A stretch of 50,687 nt of DNA from Lentisphaerota bacterium (GTDB lineage: Bacteria > Verrucomicrobiota > Lentisphaeria > Victivallales > UBA1829), in the NCBI GenBank assembly GCA_015061565.1, contig SUWI01000010.1, positions 1 through 50,687 on the forward strand, read 5' to 3'. Under the pieces are notes generated by a model. The model had not been told where the DNA came from. It was given only the letters and a program-made list of their open reading frames with translations, and did no database searches. Position numbers and translations under genes: made by a program. Positions 1-9,389 of the stretch are shown here, in pieces. Numbering within the stretch: position 1 is the first letter of the stretch; each line of letters begins with the position of its first letter.

Positions 1-172
1 ATTGAAAAACTTATGCTGTAATATACACCGTTTCGAGACGGAGGCAACCTCATTGGCTGAAAAAAATAATCAATTCCGCACGGAAAAAGTTTCCTTCTGC
101 AGAAAAAATGATTCTTCAGAGCTGGTTTCACAACAAGATATCCTTGACTTTGACAATTTTGGAATTATATTA

Positions 173-213
173 CCACGACGCCGGTAATTCGAGCTTAATT
201 ACCGGCGTCGTGG
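173..213. terminator. Perfect 17-bp inverted repeat, 7-nt loop; possible terminator of the leftward operon ending at 278
   Basis: CCACGACGCCGGTAATT-cgagctt-AATTACCGGCGTCGTGG read directly; lies downstream of the minus-strand gene 278..694; no strong U-tract. Confidence 0.5.
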
Positions 214-277
214 AGTGGATTTTATCGGATTCACTTTGCCGCTGAAAACAATGTACAGATAAAGACACCGGATAAGT

Positions 278-694
278 TCATTTCGTTGACGATTCCGCGA
301 TGTATCCTTGAATGAAGCCATCCTGTTTCCGCATGATGATCTGTTCATGATTTTTGCGGAACAAATGCGGCTTTATTTGAATGGTCAAAACCGGGTCCTC
401 GTTTTTTTGCTTCGGCGCATGATACACTGCGGACCCGATATCGATCGAAACCTTGAATAAATCTCCATCCGATAAACGCAAAGTTTTCAATAAGGATCTC
501 ATATCCTGCTGAGGCGGATAGCTGCCGTATTTTTGGTTATGATCTTCCAGCCGGGCATATACCAGTCTGAAATTATGCGCCATGTTAGCCATATCCTGCT
601 TCCTTTGGGCTTCGAGAAAAAACCAAAGTGCTTTCGCAGCGAATCCCAGGATGATTACTCCGCACAGGGAATATGTCAACAGCTGCTTCTTCAT
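278..694 (-). CDS. Small single-TM, pseudopilin-like hypothetical protein
   Basis: N-terminal TM helix followed by LEDHNQKYGSYPP as in pseudopilins; no canonical prepilin cleavage motif. Confidence 0.55.
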   Translation of the reverse strand: MKKQLLTYSLCGVIILGFAAKALWFFLEAQRKQDMANMAHNFRLVYARLEDHNQKYGSYPPQQDMRSLLKTLRLSDGDLFKVSIDIGSAVYHAPKQKNEDPVLTIQIKPHLFRKNHEQIIMRKQDGFIQGYIAESSTK

Positions 695-717
695 CGGTTG
701 ATATTCCTCAATCGGAA

Positions 718-2541
718 TTACCGCACGATCTGGAAACGGGATTGGAACATTGCCGGTTCGGCCGCAATCAGTTTCACGGTCATTTCTTCGTTCATTTCCG
801 CATGATTGCAGGCGCGGCTCTTGAATTCATAGGCGAGTTCGGGGATCAGCAGCGTGGTCGAATCGTTCATGCGGTTCACCGCGAATGCCTGTCCGGTCCA
901 TTCCGGATGACGCTGCAGGTAAACCAGCGTGAAAAATTCATTGCTCAAGCGTTCGGCCTTGCGGCGGACCGCCGCCTCCTTTTCCGCGGGAATGAAACGT
1001 TCCTCCAGTTCTTCCGAACTCATCAGTTCCTGTCCATCCAGCCAGCGGCGAAGCTGCTGATGCGCCAGCAGATCGGCGTAACGGCGCAGCGGGCTGGTGA
1101 CACGGACATAACAGTCCAGCCCCAGGCCGGCATGCGGTTCCGGCAGAGTGGTCAGATATCCCGGTGTGCAGAGTTTGCGCTGCTGATACATGGCGCTGAG
1201 GCTGTCGCCCTCGATTTTTTCCTCCGGAGCAGTCTGGGCGGCGTAAGGCATGGGGATTTCCTTTTCCTCCGTGAATGCTGCTGTCGCCGCACCGGCGGCA
1301 AGCATGGCATTGGCTACCAGTTCCCGTTCCGGCGTGATCGCCAGCGGTTTGATGATGATCTCATCGTCCTGGAGTCCGATATATGCTTCGGGCAGACGGA
1401 TCAGCAGCGCGCCGCGGTCCAGCCGCCATTGTTTGAAACGGTCCAGTTCCGCACGGATCGAGGCCAGCGGTTCCTCTTCCATGCGCGGGGCGGCAGTTTC
1501 ATAGGTCAGCCGCTCGACCCGGACCGTGCTTTTCAGCAGTTTTTCCAGATGCGGCGCGCCGTCTTCATCGATGCGGATCCCGAAACTCAACGCGGGCGAA
1601 GTTTCCTGCAGACCCAGTCCGAATTTCGAGGTGGCCTCTTCCGGGAGAATGGTCAGCACACCGCTGGGCAGGTAGAGATTTTCTCCGCCGGCCGAAGCGA
1701 TTTTATCCGCCTCGGAACCGGGCGTGATGACGGCGGCGGGATCGGCCACATGCACCCACAGCAGACCGTCCTCGAAACCGATCGCATCATCCGGATCGTT
1801 GCTTTCGGAATTGTCAATGGCGAGCGAGGTCATCGCAGTCAGATCGGTGCGTTCCTCCGCAGGGAGTTCCGCGAGCGGGAAATCCGGCGGCGTCATATCC
1901 ACACCGAGCCGTTCGGGGATGGGATTTTCCGTATCCTTCCAGATACCGAGCCGGACCAGCAGGTTCTGGGCTTTTTCGGGCAGGAGTTCGATTTCGAGGT
2001 CTTTCATGATCCGGCAGTTCGGCACATGTCCGCGGGCGAATTCCTCGATCTCGCACATGGTCTGCCGGTCTTCCGAAAGCAGGGCCTGTTTCCGGATCCG
2101 TTCCAGCAGGGCTTGGTACTCCTCTTTGGCGCGGTTCTTTTCCCGGATGGCCTGCAGTGCGGCCTCGATTTCCGCCTTCGGCCGGGCCCGGACTCCGGTT
2201 TCGATCGAGCCGGTGAAATAGAGTCCCGATTTCAGCAGCAGATAGGCGTTCCACGCGCTCTGCGGGGTGAACTCGGAAAAGACCAGTTCGCAGAAATCCG
2301 GGAAGGGAAAAGATTCTTCGCCGATCAGTTCCAGGATCTCATCCATATTGCCCGGCAGCTGGTCCTGATCCTGCGGCAGCTGCTGACAGGGACCGGGATG
2401 GATGAATTCCACATCTTTAGGCCGGACCGATTTGGCTCCTCCGCCGGCGATCAGGATTTGGATTTTTTCACCGTCGGCATCCCGGATCAGTGCGCTTTTT
2501 CCGTGATATGCCAGCAGAGCTCCGCTGCGGAACTGATTCAT
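718..2541 (-). CDS. RNB-domain ribonuclease (RNase II/R family)
   Basis: AIDNSESNDPDDAIGFEDGLLWVHVADPA acidic motif and SPLRRYADLLAHQQL near the C-terminus; overlaps the upstream gene stop by ATGA. Confidence 0.85.
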   Translation of the reverse strand: MNQFRSGALLAYHGKSALIRDADGEKIQILIAGGGAKSVRPKDVEFIHPGPCQQLPQDQDQLPGNMDEILELIGEESFPFPDFCELVFSEFTPQSAWNAYLLLKSGLYFTGSIETGVRARPKAEIEAALQAIREKNRAKEEYQALLERIRKQALLSEDRQTMCEIEEFARGHVPNCRIMKDLEIELLPEKAQNLLVRLGIWKDTENPIPERLGVDMTPPDFPLAELPAEERTDLTAMTSLAIDNSESNDPDDAIGFEDGLLWVHVADPAAVITPGSEADKIASAGGENLYLPSGVLTILPEEATSKFGLGLQETSPALSFGIRIDEDGAPHLEKLLKSTVRVERLTYETAAPRMEEEPLASIRAELDRFKQWRLDRGALLIRLPEAYIGLQDDEIIIKPLAITPERELVANAMLAAGAATAAFTEEKEIPMPYAAQTAPEEKIEGDSLSAMYQQRKLCTPGYLTTLPEPHAGLGLDCYVRVTSPLRRYADLLAHQQLRRWLDGQELMSSEELEERFIPAEKEAAVRRKAERLSNEFFTLVYLQRHPEWTGQAFAVNRMNDSTTLLIPELAYEFKSRACNHAEMNEEMTVKLIAAEPAMFQSRFQIVR

Positions 2542-3893
2542 GACCGGGTCTCCGTTTCCTGCGAGGAAAAGGATTTGCGCAGTTCGGCTACCGGCATACT
2601 GGCCGGCCGGCTGTCCAGCTGGCTTTCGATCTGCCGGTAGATTTTCAGGCAGGAACGTGCCTGTTCGTTCATGTATTTGCTGCCGCCGAGTTCATTCAGG
2701 GTCAGGATCAGATGTTTTGCGGTGATTTTTTCCGGCGGCATGGCGATCTGGTAATGATGTCCGGCAAATTTTTCTTCCGGCTCGGAAGTCTGGAGGAGGA
2801 TGCCTCCGCGCACCAGGTCGAAGAGCAGACTGCGGACCATACGGATCGGCAGTTCGAGTTCGGCGGAGATCCGTTCGTCGGAAACCGGCTTGCCGCAATC
2901 CTGAAAATTCCGGACCATCATCGAGCAGATCTCGATCGCGTAAATATGGCGCTGGATCTGGCTGAGTTCGCTGTCCACCGGCTGCATTTCGTATTCGCAG
3001 ATATTCTGGATCGCAAAAGAAAGCTGTGCACCGGCCAGGATCAGGATCCAGCTCAGGTTCAGCCAGGTCAGGAACAGCGGCAGGGCGGCAAAACTGCCGT
3101 AGATCGCGTTGAATTTGCTGGTCGTGAACTGGGCGAAGACATAGAACTGCTGCAGCAGGGTGTAGGTTGCCGCGGCCGCCAGACCGGCGATCAGAGCCCC
3201 TTTCCATTTCACTTTCGTATTCGGAATGGTCACATAAATGAACGTGAAAACCAGCCAGGTGATCAGCAGCGGGAAAAAGCCCTGTCCGAATCGGATCAGC
3301 GCGCCGACATGTTCCCCGCCCGGCATGGTATTGATGATGCGATCCATCTTGGCTGCGGCAAAGACCACTCCGCTGCCGGCGGTCAGCAGCAGGATCGGGC
3401 AAATGATCAGGATCGCCGCATAATCGGTCACTTTCCGGATCAGGGTCCGGCCTTGCTTCACCCCCCAGATCTCATTCAGATTCGCTTCGATGCTGCCCAT
3501 CAGTTTGATGGCGCTCCAGATCAGCAGCAGGACGCCGATGCCGGCCACCACACCGCCCTTGGCGTTCCGCAGCATGGTATCGGCAAAATTGATGATCTTT
3601 TCCGCCATGGCAGGATAATCCGCGACGGCCGAATGGATTTTCTGCTCCAGCATTTTTTCCAGTCCGAACCCTTTGGCGATCCCGAAGATCAGCGCCAGGA
3701 TCGGAACGATCGAAAACAGGGTGTAGAAAGTCAGCGCCGAAGCTTTCAGCGTGCACTGGTTCTGGATAAATCTCCGGCTGGTGAGGATGATCACCCGGAC
3801 CGTGTTGACGGGAATTCTTTTCCACCACGGCAGATCCCGGCTCCGGGTCAGCCACAGTTTTTCTTTGCAGTAATCGATCAGATCGAAATTCAT
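2538..3893 (-). CDS. YihY/BrkB family inner-membrane protein
   Basis: Multi-TM; LKASALTFYTLFSIVPILALIFGIAKGFG and YGSFAALPLFLTWLNLSWILILAGAQLSFA typical of the family. Start moved from 3905 to 3893 because GGAG precedes that ATG. Confidence 0.85.
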   Translation of the reverse strand: MNFDLIDYCKEKLWLTRSRDLPWWKRIPVNTVRVIILTSRRFIQNQCTLKASALTFYTLFSIVPILALIFGIAKGFGLEKMLEQKIHSAVADYPAMAEKIINFADTMLRNAKGGVVAGIGVLLLIWSAIKLMGSIEANLNEIWGVKQGRTLIRKVTDYAAILIICPILLLTAGSGVVFAAAKMDRIINTMPGGEHVGALIRFGQGFFPLLITWLVFTFIYVTIPNTKVKWKGALIAGLAAAATYTLLQQFYVFAQFTTSKFNAIYGSFAALPLFLTWLNLSWILILAGAQLSFAIQNICEYEMQPVDSELSQIQRHIYAIEICSMMVRNFQDCGKPVSDERISAELELPIRMVRSLLFDLVRGGILLQTSEPEEKFAGHHYQIAMPPEKITAKHLILTLNELGGSKYMNEQARSCLKIYRQIESQLDSRPASMPVAELRKSFSSQETETRS

Positions 3894-4064
3894 GACAGTC
3901 TCCATTGTTAGATCATGTTCCCCGCTACTTTACACTCTTTTCCCGCACTGTCAAGCCGGATCGGGCAAAAAACAGGCAAATGTTTCTATTTCTGCAATGG
4001 CGATTCTTGCAAATTTGCCGTTGCCGGGGTATGTTAAGGGGAAAACAACATCGGAAGGGCTGAT

Positions 4065-5171
4065 ATGATGCAGGATAAAGCGGTCTTCGGCATCCCGGAG
4101 GGCAAATTCGCTCCGGAAAACAGAAAACATCAGGGTATCCCCGGGATCGAGATCCTCCCCGGCGGCAGGATCTTCATCTGTTATTACTGCAATTCGGAAC
4201 CGTGGGAAGGACCGGACAGTTATCTGGTCGTGGCCGTCAGCGGTGACGGCGGGCGCAGCTGGCGTGAAATCGGCGTGTTTACGCCTCCGCAGTCCGGTCT
4301 GCGGATCTATGATGCCGTCCTCTGGCGGTCGCCGGACGGCATTCTCCGGATCTTCTGGGCCCAATGTTCCAGCGCCAAAGCCTGGGATGTCTTTGACGGC
4401 AGGGCCGGAGTCTGGACTTCGGAATGCACCGATGCGGAAGCCGACCGGCCGGTTTGGAGCGGACCGCGGCGGATCGCCGACGGGATCATGCTGAACAAAC
4501 CGACCGTCCTGCGGAACGGCAGCTGGGCTTTGCCGGTCGCGCTCTGGTCGATCTATCCGGAAAAAATGCTGCCGGAACTGGCCGGCCTTTACCGTTCCAA
4601 TCTCCTGCTGACCGACGACGGCGGAAAAACTTTCCGGCTGGTCCCCGGACCCGAGGTTCCCGACCGGACCTTCGATGAACATGTCATCGTCGAACGGAAC
4701 GACGGTTCGCTCTGGGTGCTGGTGCGGACGCGGTACGGGATCGGACAGAGTTTCAGTCATGACGGCGGCCGCACCTGGTCGGACGGCAGTGATTCCGGGC
4801 TGGGCGGACCGAATTCACGTTTCGCTTTGCGGCGGCTGAGATCCGGCCGGCTCTGTCTGATCAATCACCGGACGGAGCATCGCCTGCCGGGATGTGCGGG
4901 CGGGCAGAAGCGGGAAAAACTGACGGTCTGGCTGTCGGACGATGACGGTGTTTCCTGGTATGGAAAACTCCTGCTGAATCCTGAACCGAATGTGAGCTAT
5001 CCGGATTTTGCCGAAGGGGAGGATGGTTTCATTTACGCCGTTTATGATCACGGCCGAATCGAACATGGACAGATTTTTCTGGCGCGGTTCACCGAACGCG
5101 ACATCGCGGCGGGTGAATTCATCGTTCCCGGTTCTTCCGGCGGGATCCTGGCGGCGTCTTTCGGCCGCTGA
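4065..5171 (+). CDS. Sialidase/BNR-repeat family protein without signal peptide
   Basis: Asp-box motifs SGDGGRSW, TDDGGKTF, SHDGGRTW, SDDDGVSW. Confidence 0.75.
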   Translation: MMQDKAVFGIPEGKFAPENRKHQGIPGIEILPGGRIFICYYCNSEPWEGPDSYLVVAVSGDGGRSWREIGVFTPPQSGLRIYDAVLWRSPDGILRIFWAQCSSAKAWDVFDGRAGVWTSECTDAEADRPVWSGPRRIADGIMLNKPTVLRNGSWALPVALWSIYPEKMLPELAGLYRSNLLLTDDGGKTFRLVPGPEVPDRTFDEHVIVERNDGSLWVLVRTRYGIGQSFSHDGGRTWSDGSDSGLGGPNSRFALRRLRSGRLCLINHRTEHRLPGCAGGQKREKLTVWLSDDDGVSWYGKLLLNPEPNVSYPDFAEGEDGFIYAVYDHGRIEHGQIFLARFTERDIAAGEFIVPGSSGGILAASFGR

Positions 5172-5175
5172 GGTT

Positions 5176-7551
5176 TCACTGGCGGGATTCGGTCAGACGG
5201 AATTTTAAGAGCTTGCAGCTGTTCGTTTTTATTTTCTCGCGGTTCCGCAGGATGGATCGGAAATTGAATTTGATTTTCAAAACCTGTCCGCCGGTTTTCC
5301 CGGTGCCGACGGGGACCGGGATTCGAACCGGGATGATCCCATCACCATTCTCCATCAGCCGGACTTTATGGACTTTTTCATCATTGACAGAAATAAACAG
5401 GTCGCCTTCCTGGGGGAGAAATCGTCTGACTGAAATTTCCAAAGTCAGACCGGTCCTGCCGGTCGGCACTCTGACCCCGAAAGATTCATCTTCCTTGAGC
5501 TGCAGAGCAGTGTTTGACGATTTCCAGTTTTCGGGAAAGATCAGTTGAGGATACAGGGTCATCGGTTTGTACAACAGCTCCTGCCCGATGCGGAGCATTT
5601 CCGGTTTCAGCCGGTCCGGATTGTCCGCCAGTTCCATTTTACCGTTCCGGACGATCAGGAATTGCGGACCTATCCAGTTCAGATCGGTCAGCTTCGGTTC
5701 TTCGGGATCATTGTTCGCGCATGTTGCGGACACACAGATGCGGTAGATGCCGTCTGGGAAACCGGAAAGGCTGCTGCGGGTATAATTGGCGGTCCGGGGC
5801 ATGTCCATGCCGGTCCGGCAGATTTTGCCGGTTTCCAGGTTTTCCGCTGTCATGACAATGGATTTGAGCCCGGCTAATCTCTCGGATCCCATGTCGATGA
5901 TCAGATTATCATGATCCAGGATGACCGGGATCTTATCTGAAACCTCACTGGCGTCGAGCGCTTTCCCGGCCGGCTGCCAGCCGGGGAAATCCAGCATGGC
6001 GGCCAGGCTCCCGCGGATCCGGTTCAGGCTGCCCAGGCGCGGCGGCCGGTCAAACAGCGAGGCTGCTTCCGGATCGAGTCCGCTGATGCGGCTGATGGTT
6101 CCACACAGATCGGACACCTGGCACGGGACCGAATTGAAGACCAGGTGGTCATGGCTTTCGCCGGGACGTTTGATGAATGCCGCTATTTCCGGGGTATAAC
6201 GCTCCGAATGGTCTCCGACGACGATGATCGCCGCCCGGTCGTAGAGACCGGCCTTTTTCAATTTCCGGAGCAGGACTTCCACGTTTTTCAGACTGCCGCG
6301 CAGCTGCCGGTATTTCAGCGTATTGGAATTCATGGCCAGCTTCTCATCCGTCCGGATGGGCTCATGGGCACCCAGCAGATGATAATATTTCAGTCCTCTG
6401 GCATACCGGCCGACTTTGAATTCCTGATTCAGCCGACGGAAAAACACCCGGTCGAAAACATCTTCCGGTGTCTGATTGACTTCCTGCGACGGCTGGACAA
6501 ATGGATCCGTGGCGATATAATAATATTCTTTCAGGACTTTTTTCAGGTAAAACGGAGTATATTTATCCAATGCGGTATCCAGAATTTTCATGACGGATTG
6601 CTTTTTGACTTCGTCATTGATCACCATGGAATTGTCGATCGATTCCGGCGAATAGCTTACCGCCTGAAGCATGAAAGGATACGCTTCCCGACGCCAGCCC
6701 TGTTTCCGGCAGAGCGTGAACAGCGCCTTTTCCGTCTTGAACGCGGAAGACACATATTGTGCATGATCGGCATCCTGCGCCGCTTCGCCGTTTTTTTGGC
6801 GGGGAAAATCGATTCCGGTCAACATCGCCGGCACGGCATACATGGTCCGGGGCAAAGGACTTACCATGTTGTCGAAACAGGTGAAGTCCTTGAGCACTTG
6901 CTGCATTTCCGGAAATTTCCGCAGGACCTCCTTGATGATCCGTTCCCCCATGCAGTCCACGACCACGATGATGATGTTCCGATCCGAGGCAACTGTGAAT
7001 TTGTCGTTTTCCAGTAAGGCATAATTTTTGAAATCATAATCCTCTGCCGCGGGTTTGGAAAAGACCGGAAAGGCGAGCGAGGTCAGGACCAGCAGCACGA
7101 TCACGGACGTGATTTTGCCGGTCCATTTCAGGACCCGTTCCCTGTACCGGATGGCCGCAGCCACGGGTGTCAGCAGCAGGATCAGGTGAAAAACGGTCAG
7201 AAAGACCGTGTCCTGAGAAAGATTCCGGTCAAAGGTTTCCTTTGGAAAGATCTCGGACCAGAACTGCTGATGGATGAGGAGGGTCACTGCTAACGACAGG
7301 AACACGGCATTCAGGACACTGTAGACCGCCGGCCGTTTCCGGTATAATGCCAGCGGCGCCGCACACAGCAGCGTGATGATCCCCAGGAGAAACAGAAACC
7401 ACTGGACAGCCGTGGCGGTGTTCAGCGTGAATTGCCCCTTGTTGTTCAGGAATATCGATCCCAGAGGACAGAGCAGGGCGGCGGCAAAACTGATGCCCGG
7501 CAGCAGGGTAAGGAGCAGTTTCGGTTTTTCCGGTTCTTCTGGTTGCGGCAT
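5176..7551 (-). CDS. Membrane sulfatase-like / alkaline-phosphatase-superfamily transferase
   Basis: N-terminal TM helices, then IIIVVVDCMGERI, PLPRTMYAVPAMLTG and IIVVGDHSERY. Confidence 0.7.
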   Translation of the reverse strand: MPQPEEPEKPKLLLTLLPGISFAAALLCPLGSIFLNNKGQFTLNTATAVQWFLFLLGIITLLCAAPLALYRKRPAVYSVLNAVFLSLAVTLLIHQQFWSEIFPKETFDRNLSQDTVFLTVFHLILLLTPVAAAIRYRERVLKWTGKITSVIVLLVLTSLAFPVFSKPAAEDYDFKNYALLENDKFTVASDRNIIIVVVDCMGERIIKEVLRKFPEMQQVLKDFTCFDNMVSPLPRTMYAVPAMLTGIDFPRQKNGEAAQDADHAQYVSSAFKTEKALFTLCRKQGWRREAYPFMLQAVSYSPESIDNSMVINDEVKKQSVMKILDTALDKYTPFYLKKVLKEYYYIATDPFVQPSQEVNQTPEDVFDRVFFRRLNQEFKVGRYARGLKYYHLLGAHEPIRTDEKLAMNSNTLKYRQLRGSLKNVEVLLRKLKKAGLYDRAAIIVVGDHSERYTPEIAAFIKRPGESHDHLVFNSVPCQVSDLCGTISRISGLDPEAASLFDRPPRLGSLNRIRGSLAAMLDFPGWQPAGKALDASEVSDKIPVILDHDNLIIDMGSERLAGLKSIVMTAENLETGKICRTGMDMPRTANYTRSSLSGFPDGIYRICVSATCANNDPEEPKLTDLNWIGPQFLIVRNGKMELADNPDRLKPEMLRIGQELLYKPMTLYPQLIFPENWKSSNTALQLKEDESFGVRVPTGRTGLTLEISVRRFLPQEGDLFISVNDEKVHKVRLMENGDGIIPVRIPVPVGTGKTGGQVLKIKFNFRSILRNREKIKTNSCKLLKFRLTESRQ

Positions 7552-7561
7552 AAATGACCTT

Positions 7562-8917
7562 TCAGTTTTTATAAAGCTTGATCAGAGTCCGGGTACAGCC
7601 GGGGATCGTGACCGTTTCCAGCCGGCTGTATTCTTGTCTGAATCCGTTCATTACGGCTTCCAGCGTCCAGTCTTCGAAGAGAGTTTCACGTCCCCGGATC
7701 AGACGTTTGACCTGAATGTCATCCAGCGGGACAAATTCCACCAGGGCATAGGGAGCGGTCCGGGCAAACAGCCGCACGATCTGTTCGATGGTCCAATTGC
7801 CGGTGATGCGCAGATGATGGATCAGGGCCAGTCCCAGCACCAGATCACCCCGGCCGCGGGTGAAGAATGACTGCCGTTCTTCGTTGAATACTCCCAGATC
7901 CGGCGACGGGTTGTTCAGATCCAGCAGCAGCGGCTGCAGATGGGATATCTTTTCCCGGTTCAGCCGATACAGCTGTTCCACCGCCTGCGGATCGATATCC
8001 GCCGCGATCACCTGTCTGGAATACCGTGCCGCCGTTTCCGAGAAAAAGCCGTTGTTGGCGCCCAGGTCGAGGGTGACAGCCGGAGAAATCTCCCGGCAGA
8101 AACTTTCCACCTGCTCATTCTTGAATTTCAAACTGGAGGCTTCATAACTGTTGTTTCCATAATAGTCCGCCCATTGGGTCTTCTGTCCGGAAATCTTCAA
8201 TCCGCCCGTGAAATCTTCCAGTGAGAGGATCATGTTCTCCAGCTGTTTCCTGCTCATGACCGGATTCCGGTGCGCTTTTCCGTCCGAGGAATAGCATTGG
8301 TCCATTTTCGCATGCAGATGGATATGGATCAAAATGCCGGGATTCAGCCAGGTGCGCCGCGGCAGCAGATGCGAGGCCAGATCCAGCGGGATGCCGCCGA
8401 GGTCGTTCTTGAACAGCGCCAGACACCGCAGATCGACTTTTTTCATCAGCAGCAGCGGCGCCAGAAAATGCATGACGAACTGCCGGTAAGCACGCCAGGG
8501 TTCATTTTCACGATAGACCATGAAAGAAGTATGGTCCAGGAATACCGGGCGGCCGCTCCGGAATGCCACATTGAATGCGCTGGCATCCTTCAGTACCATC
8601 CCGTGTTTCAGTGCCTGCCGCATGAGCTGAAGCGTCAGCAGCGCCGCATCCCGGAGCTGGCTGAAACTCCATTCATAAGGGTACGAGATGAACGGCAGTT
8701 TTTCCAGTTCCAGGGTAATGCCGTCTTTATTCCTGGATATTTCATGAAATGGAATAACAGTATTATCTTTCAGAACTTGTTCCGCCAGCCCGGATCTCAC
8801 AAACAGTTCATGGTCGGCAGTTCCGGCAGGCAGGACCTGCCGGAAGATCCGGCCGTCCCGTTCGAATACATATCCGGCGGGATCGCGGAAAGATGCACGG
8901 AGCCTTTTCTCCCTCAT
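7562..8917 (-). CDS. Kinase-like N-terminal region fused to class I SAM-dependent methyltransferase (NoeA-like)
   Basis: GMVLKDASAFNVAFRSGRPVFLDHTSF resembles a kinase catalytic/metal segment; VTLDLGANNGFFSETAA...VIAADIDPQAVEQL is a Rossmann methyltransferase. Confidence 0.75.
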   Translation of the reverse strand: MREKRLRASFRDPAGYVFERDGRIFRQVLPAGTADHELFVRSGLAEQVLKDNTVIPFHEISRNKDGITLELEKLPFISYPYEWSFSQLRDAALLTLQLMRQALKHGMVLKDASAFNVAFRSGRPVFLDHTSFMVYRENEPWRAYRQFVMHFLAPLLLMKKVDLRCLALFKNDLGGIPLDLASHLLPRRTWLNPGILIHIHLHAKMDQCYSSDGKAHRNPVMSRKQLENMILSLEDFTGGLKISGQKTQWADYYGNNSYEASSLKFKNEQVESFCREISPAVTLDLGANNGFFSETAARYSRQVIAADIDPQAVEQLYRLNREKISHLQPLLLDLNNPSPDLGVFNEERQSFFTRGRGDLVLGLALIHHLRITGNWTIEQIVRLFARTAPYALVEFVPLDDIQVKRLIRGRETLFEDWTLEAVMNGFRQEYSRLETVTIPGCTRTLIKLYKN

Positions 8918-9057
8918 GGTTTGCTGTTTTGGCCTTCAGCTGGTTTTCTGTCCCGATGGAAATATCCGAGAATTTGTTTGAAGAATATTGCCGTAGTGAA
9001 AAACACGGCGGCTCCGGCTTGAAGAAGCATGCTTCCTGTTCCTGCATCGATATACAT
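8914..9057 (-). CDS. 47-aa single-TM small protein, YxDxGTGS type
   Basis: Hand-translated: MYIDAGTGSMLLQAGAAVFFTTAIFFKQILGYFHRDRKPAEGQNSKP*. Preceded by AAAGGAGG; stop overlaps the methyltransferase start by ATGA. Below the track's length cutoff. Confidence 0.8.
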   Translation of the reverse strand: MYIDAGTGSMLLQAGAAVFFTTAIFFKQILGYFHRDRKPAEGQNSKP

Positions 9058-9152
9058 GGCCAACCTCCTTTGTTGGGGTTTTCGTTCGAAACTGTATTTC
9101 TTCCGAAAAGATAGCTATTATAACGCTCAAGAAAATTATTTATTGTTGTCAA

Positions 9153-9169
9153 TGTAAAAAATTTTTACA
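9153..9169. promoter_or_regulatory. 17-bp palindrome TGTAAAAAATTTTTACA, operator-like
   Basis: Perfect palindrome read directly, about 100 bp upstream of the small-ORF operon start; TATAAT-like hexamer at 9117..9122 on the minus strand. Confidence 0.4.
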
Positions 9170-9389
9170 CGGATCATCGGGCGGCCGGGGTTATCTTTTC
9201 CGGCGCCGACATAAAGAATGCGGTTTTTTGACGGAATCTACAGAAATTAATAATTTTTTCGGGATAATTATTACGGCAATGCGGAAATACGCAGAAAACC
9301 GGTCAGCTGCGCTTTTCGACAGGCAGGACGAGGTCTTCCGGATAAGTCCGATTGGGATGCGGAATTTTCTGCGAAATCATTCCGCGGCG

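Noticed and set aside
2-187. 61-aa ORF at the window start
   Set aside because: TTG start, no features, ends in the hairpin.
673-2640. 655-aa + strand ORF
   Set aside because: Antisense to the RNB ribonuclease, no family signature; codon-bias shadow.
2712-3911. 399-aa + strand ORF
   Set aside because: Antisense to the YihY/BrkB gene; shadow ORF.
9120-9152. TTGACA...TATAAT promoter for the small-ORF operon
   Set aside because: Spacer is 24 bp, too long for a normal sigma70 promoter; kept only as a weak note.
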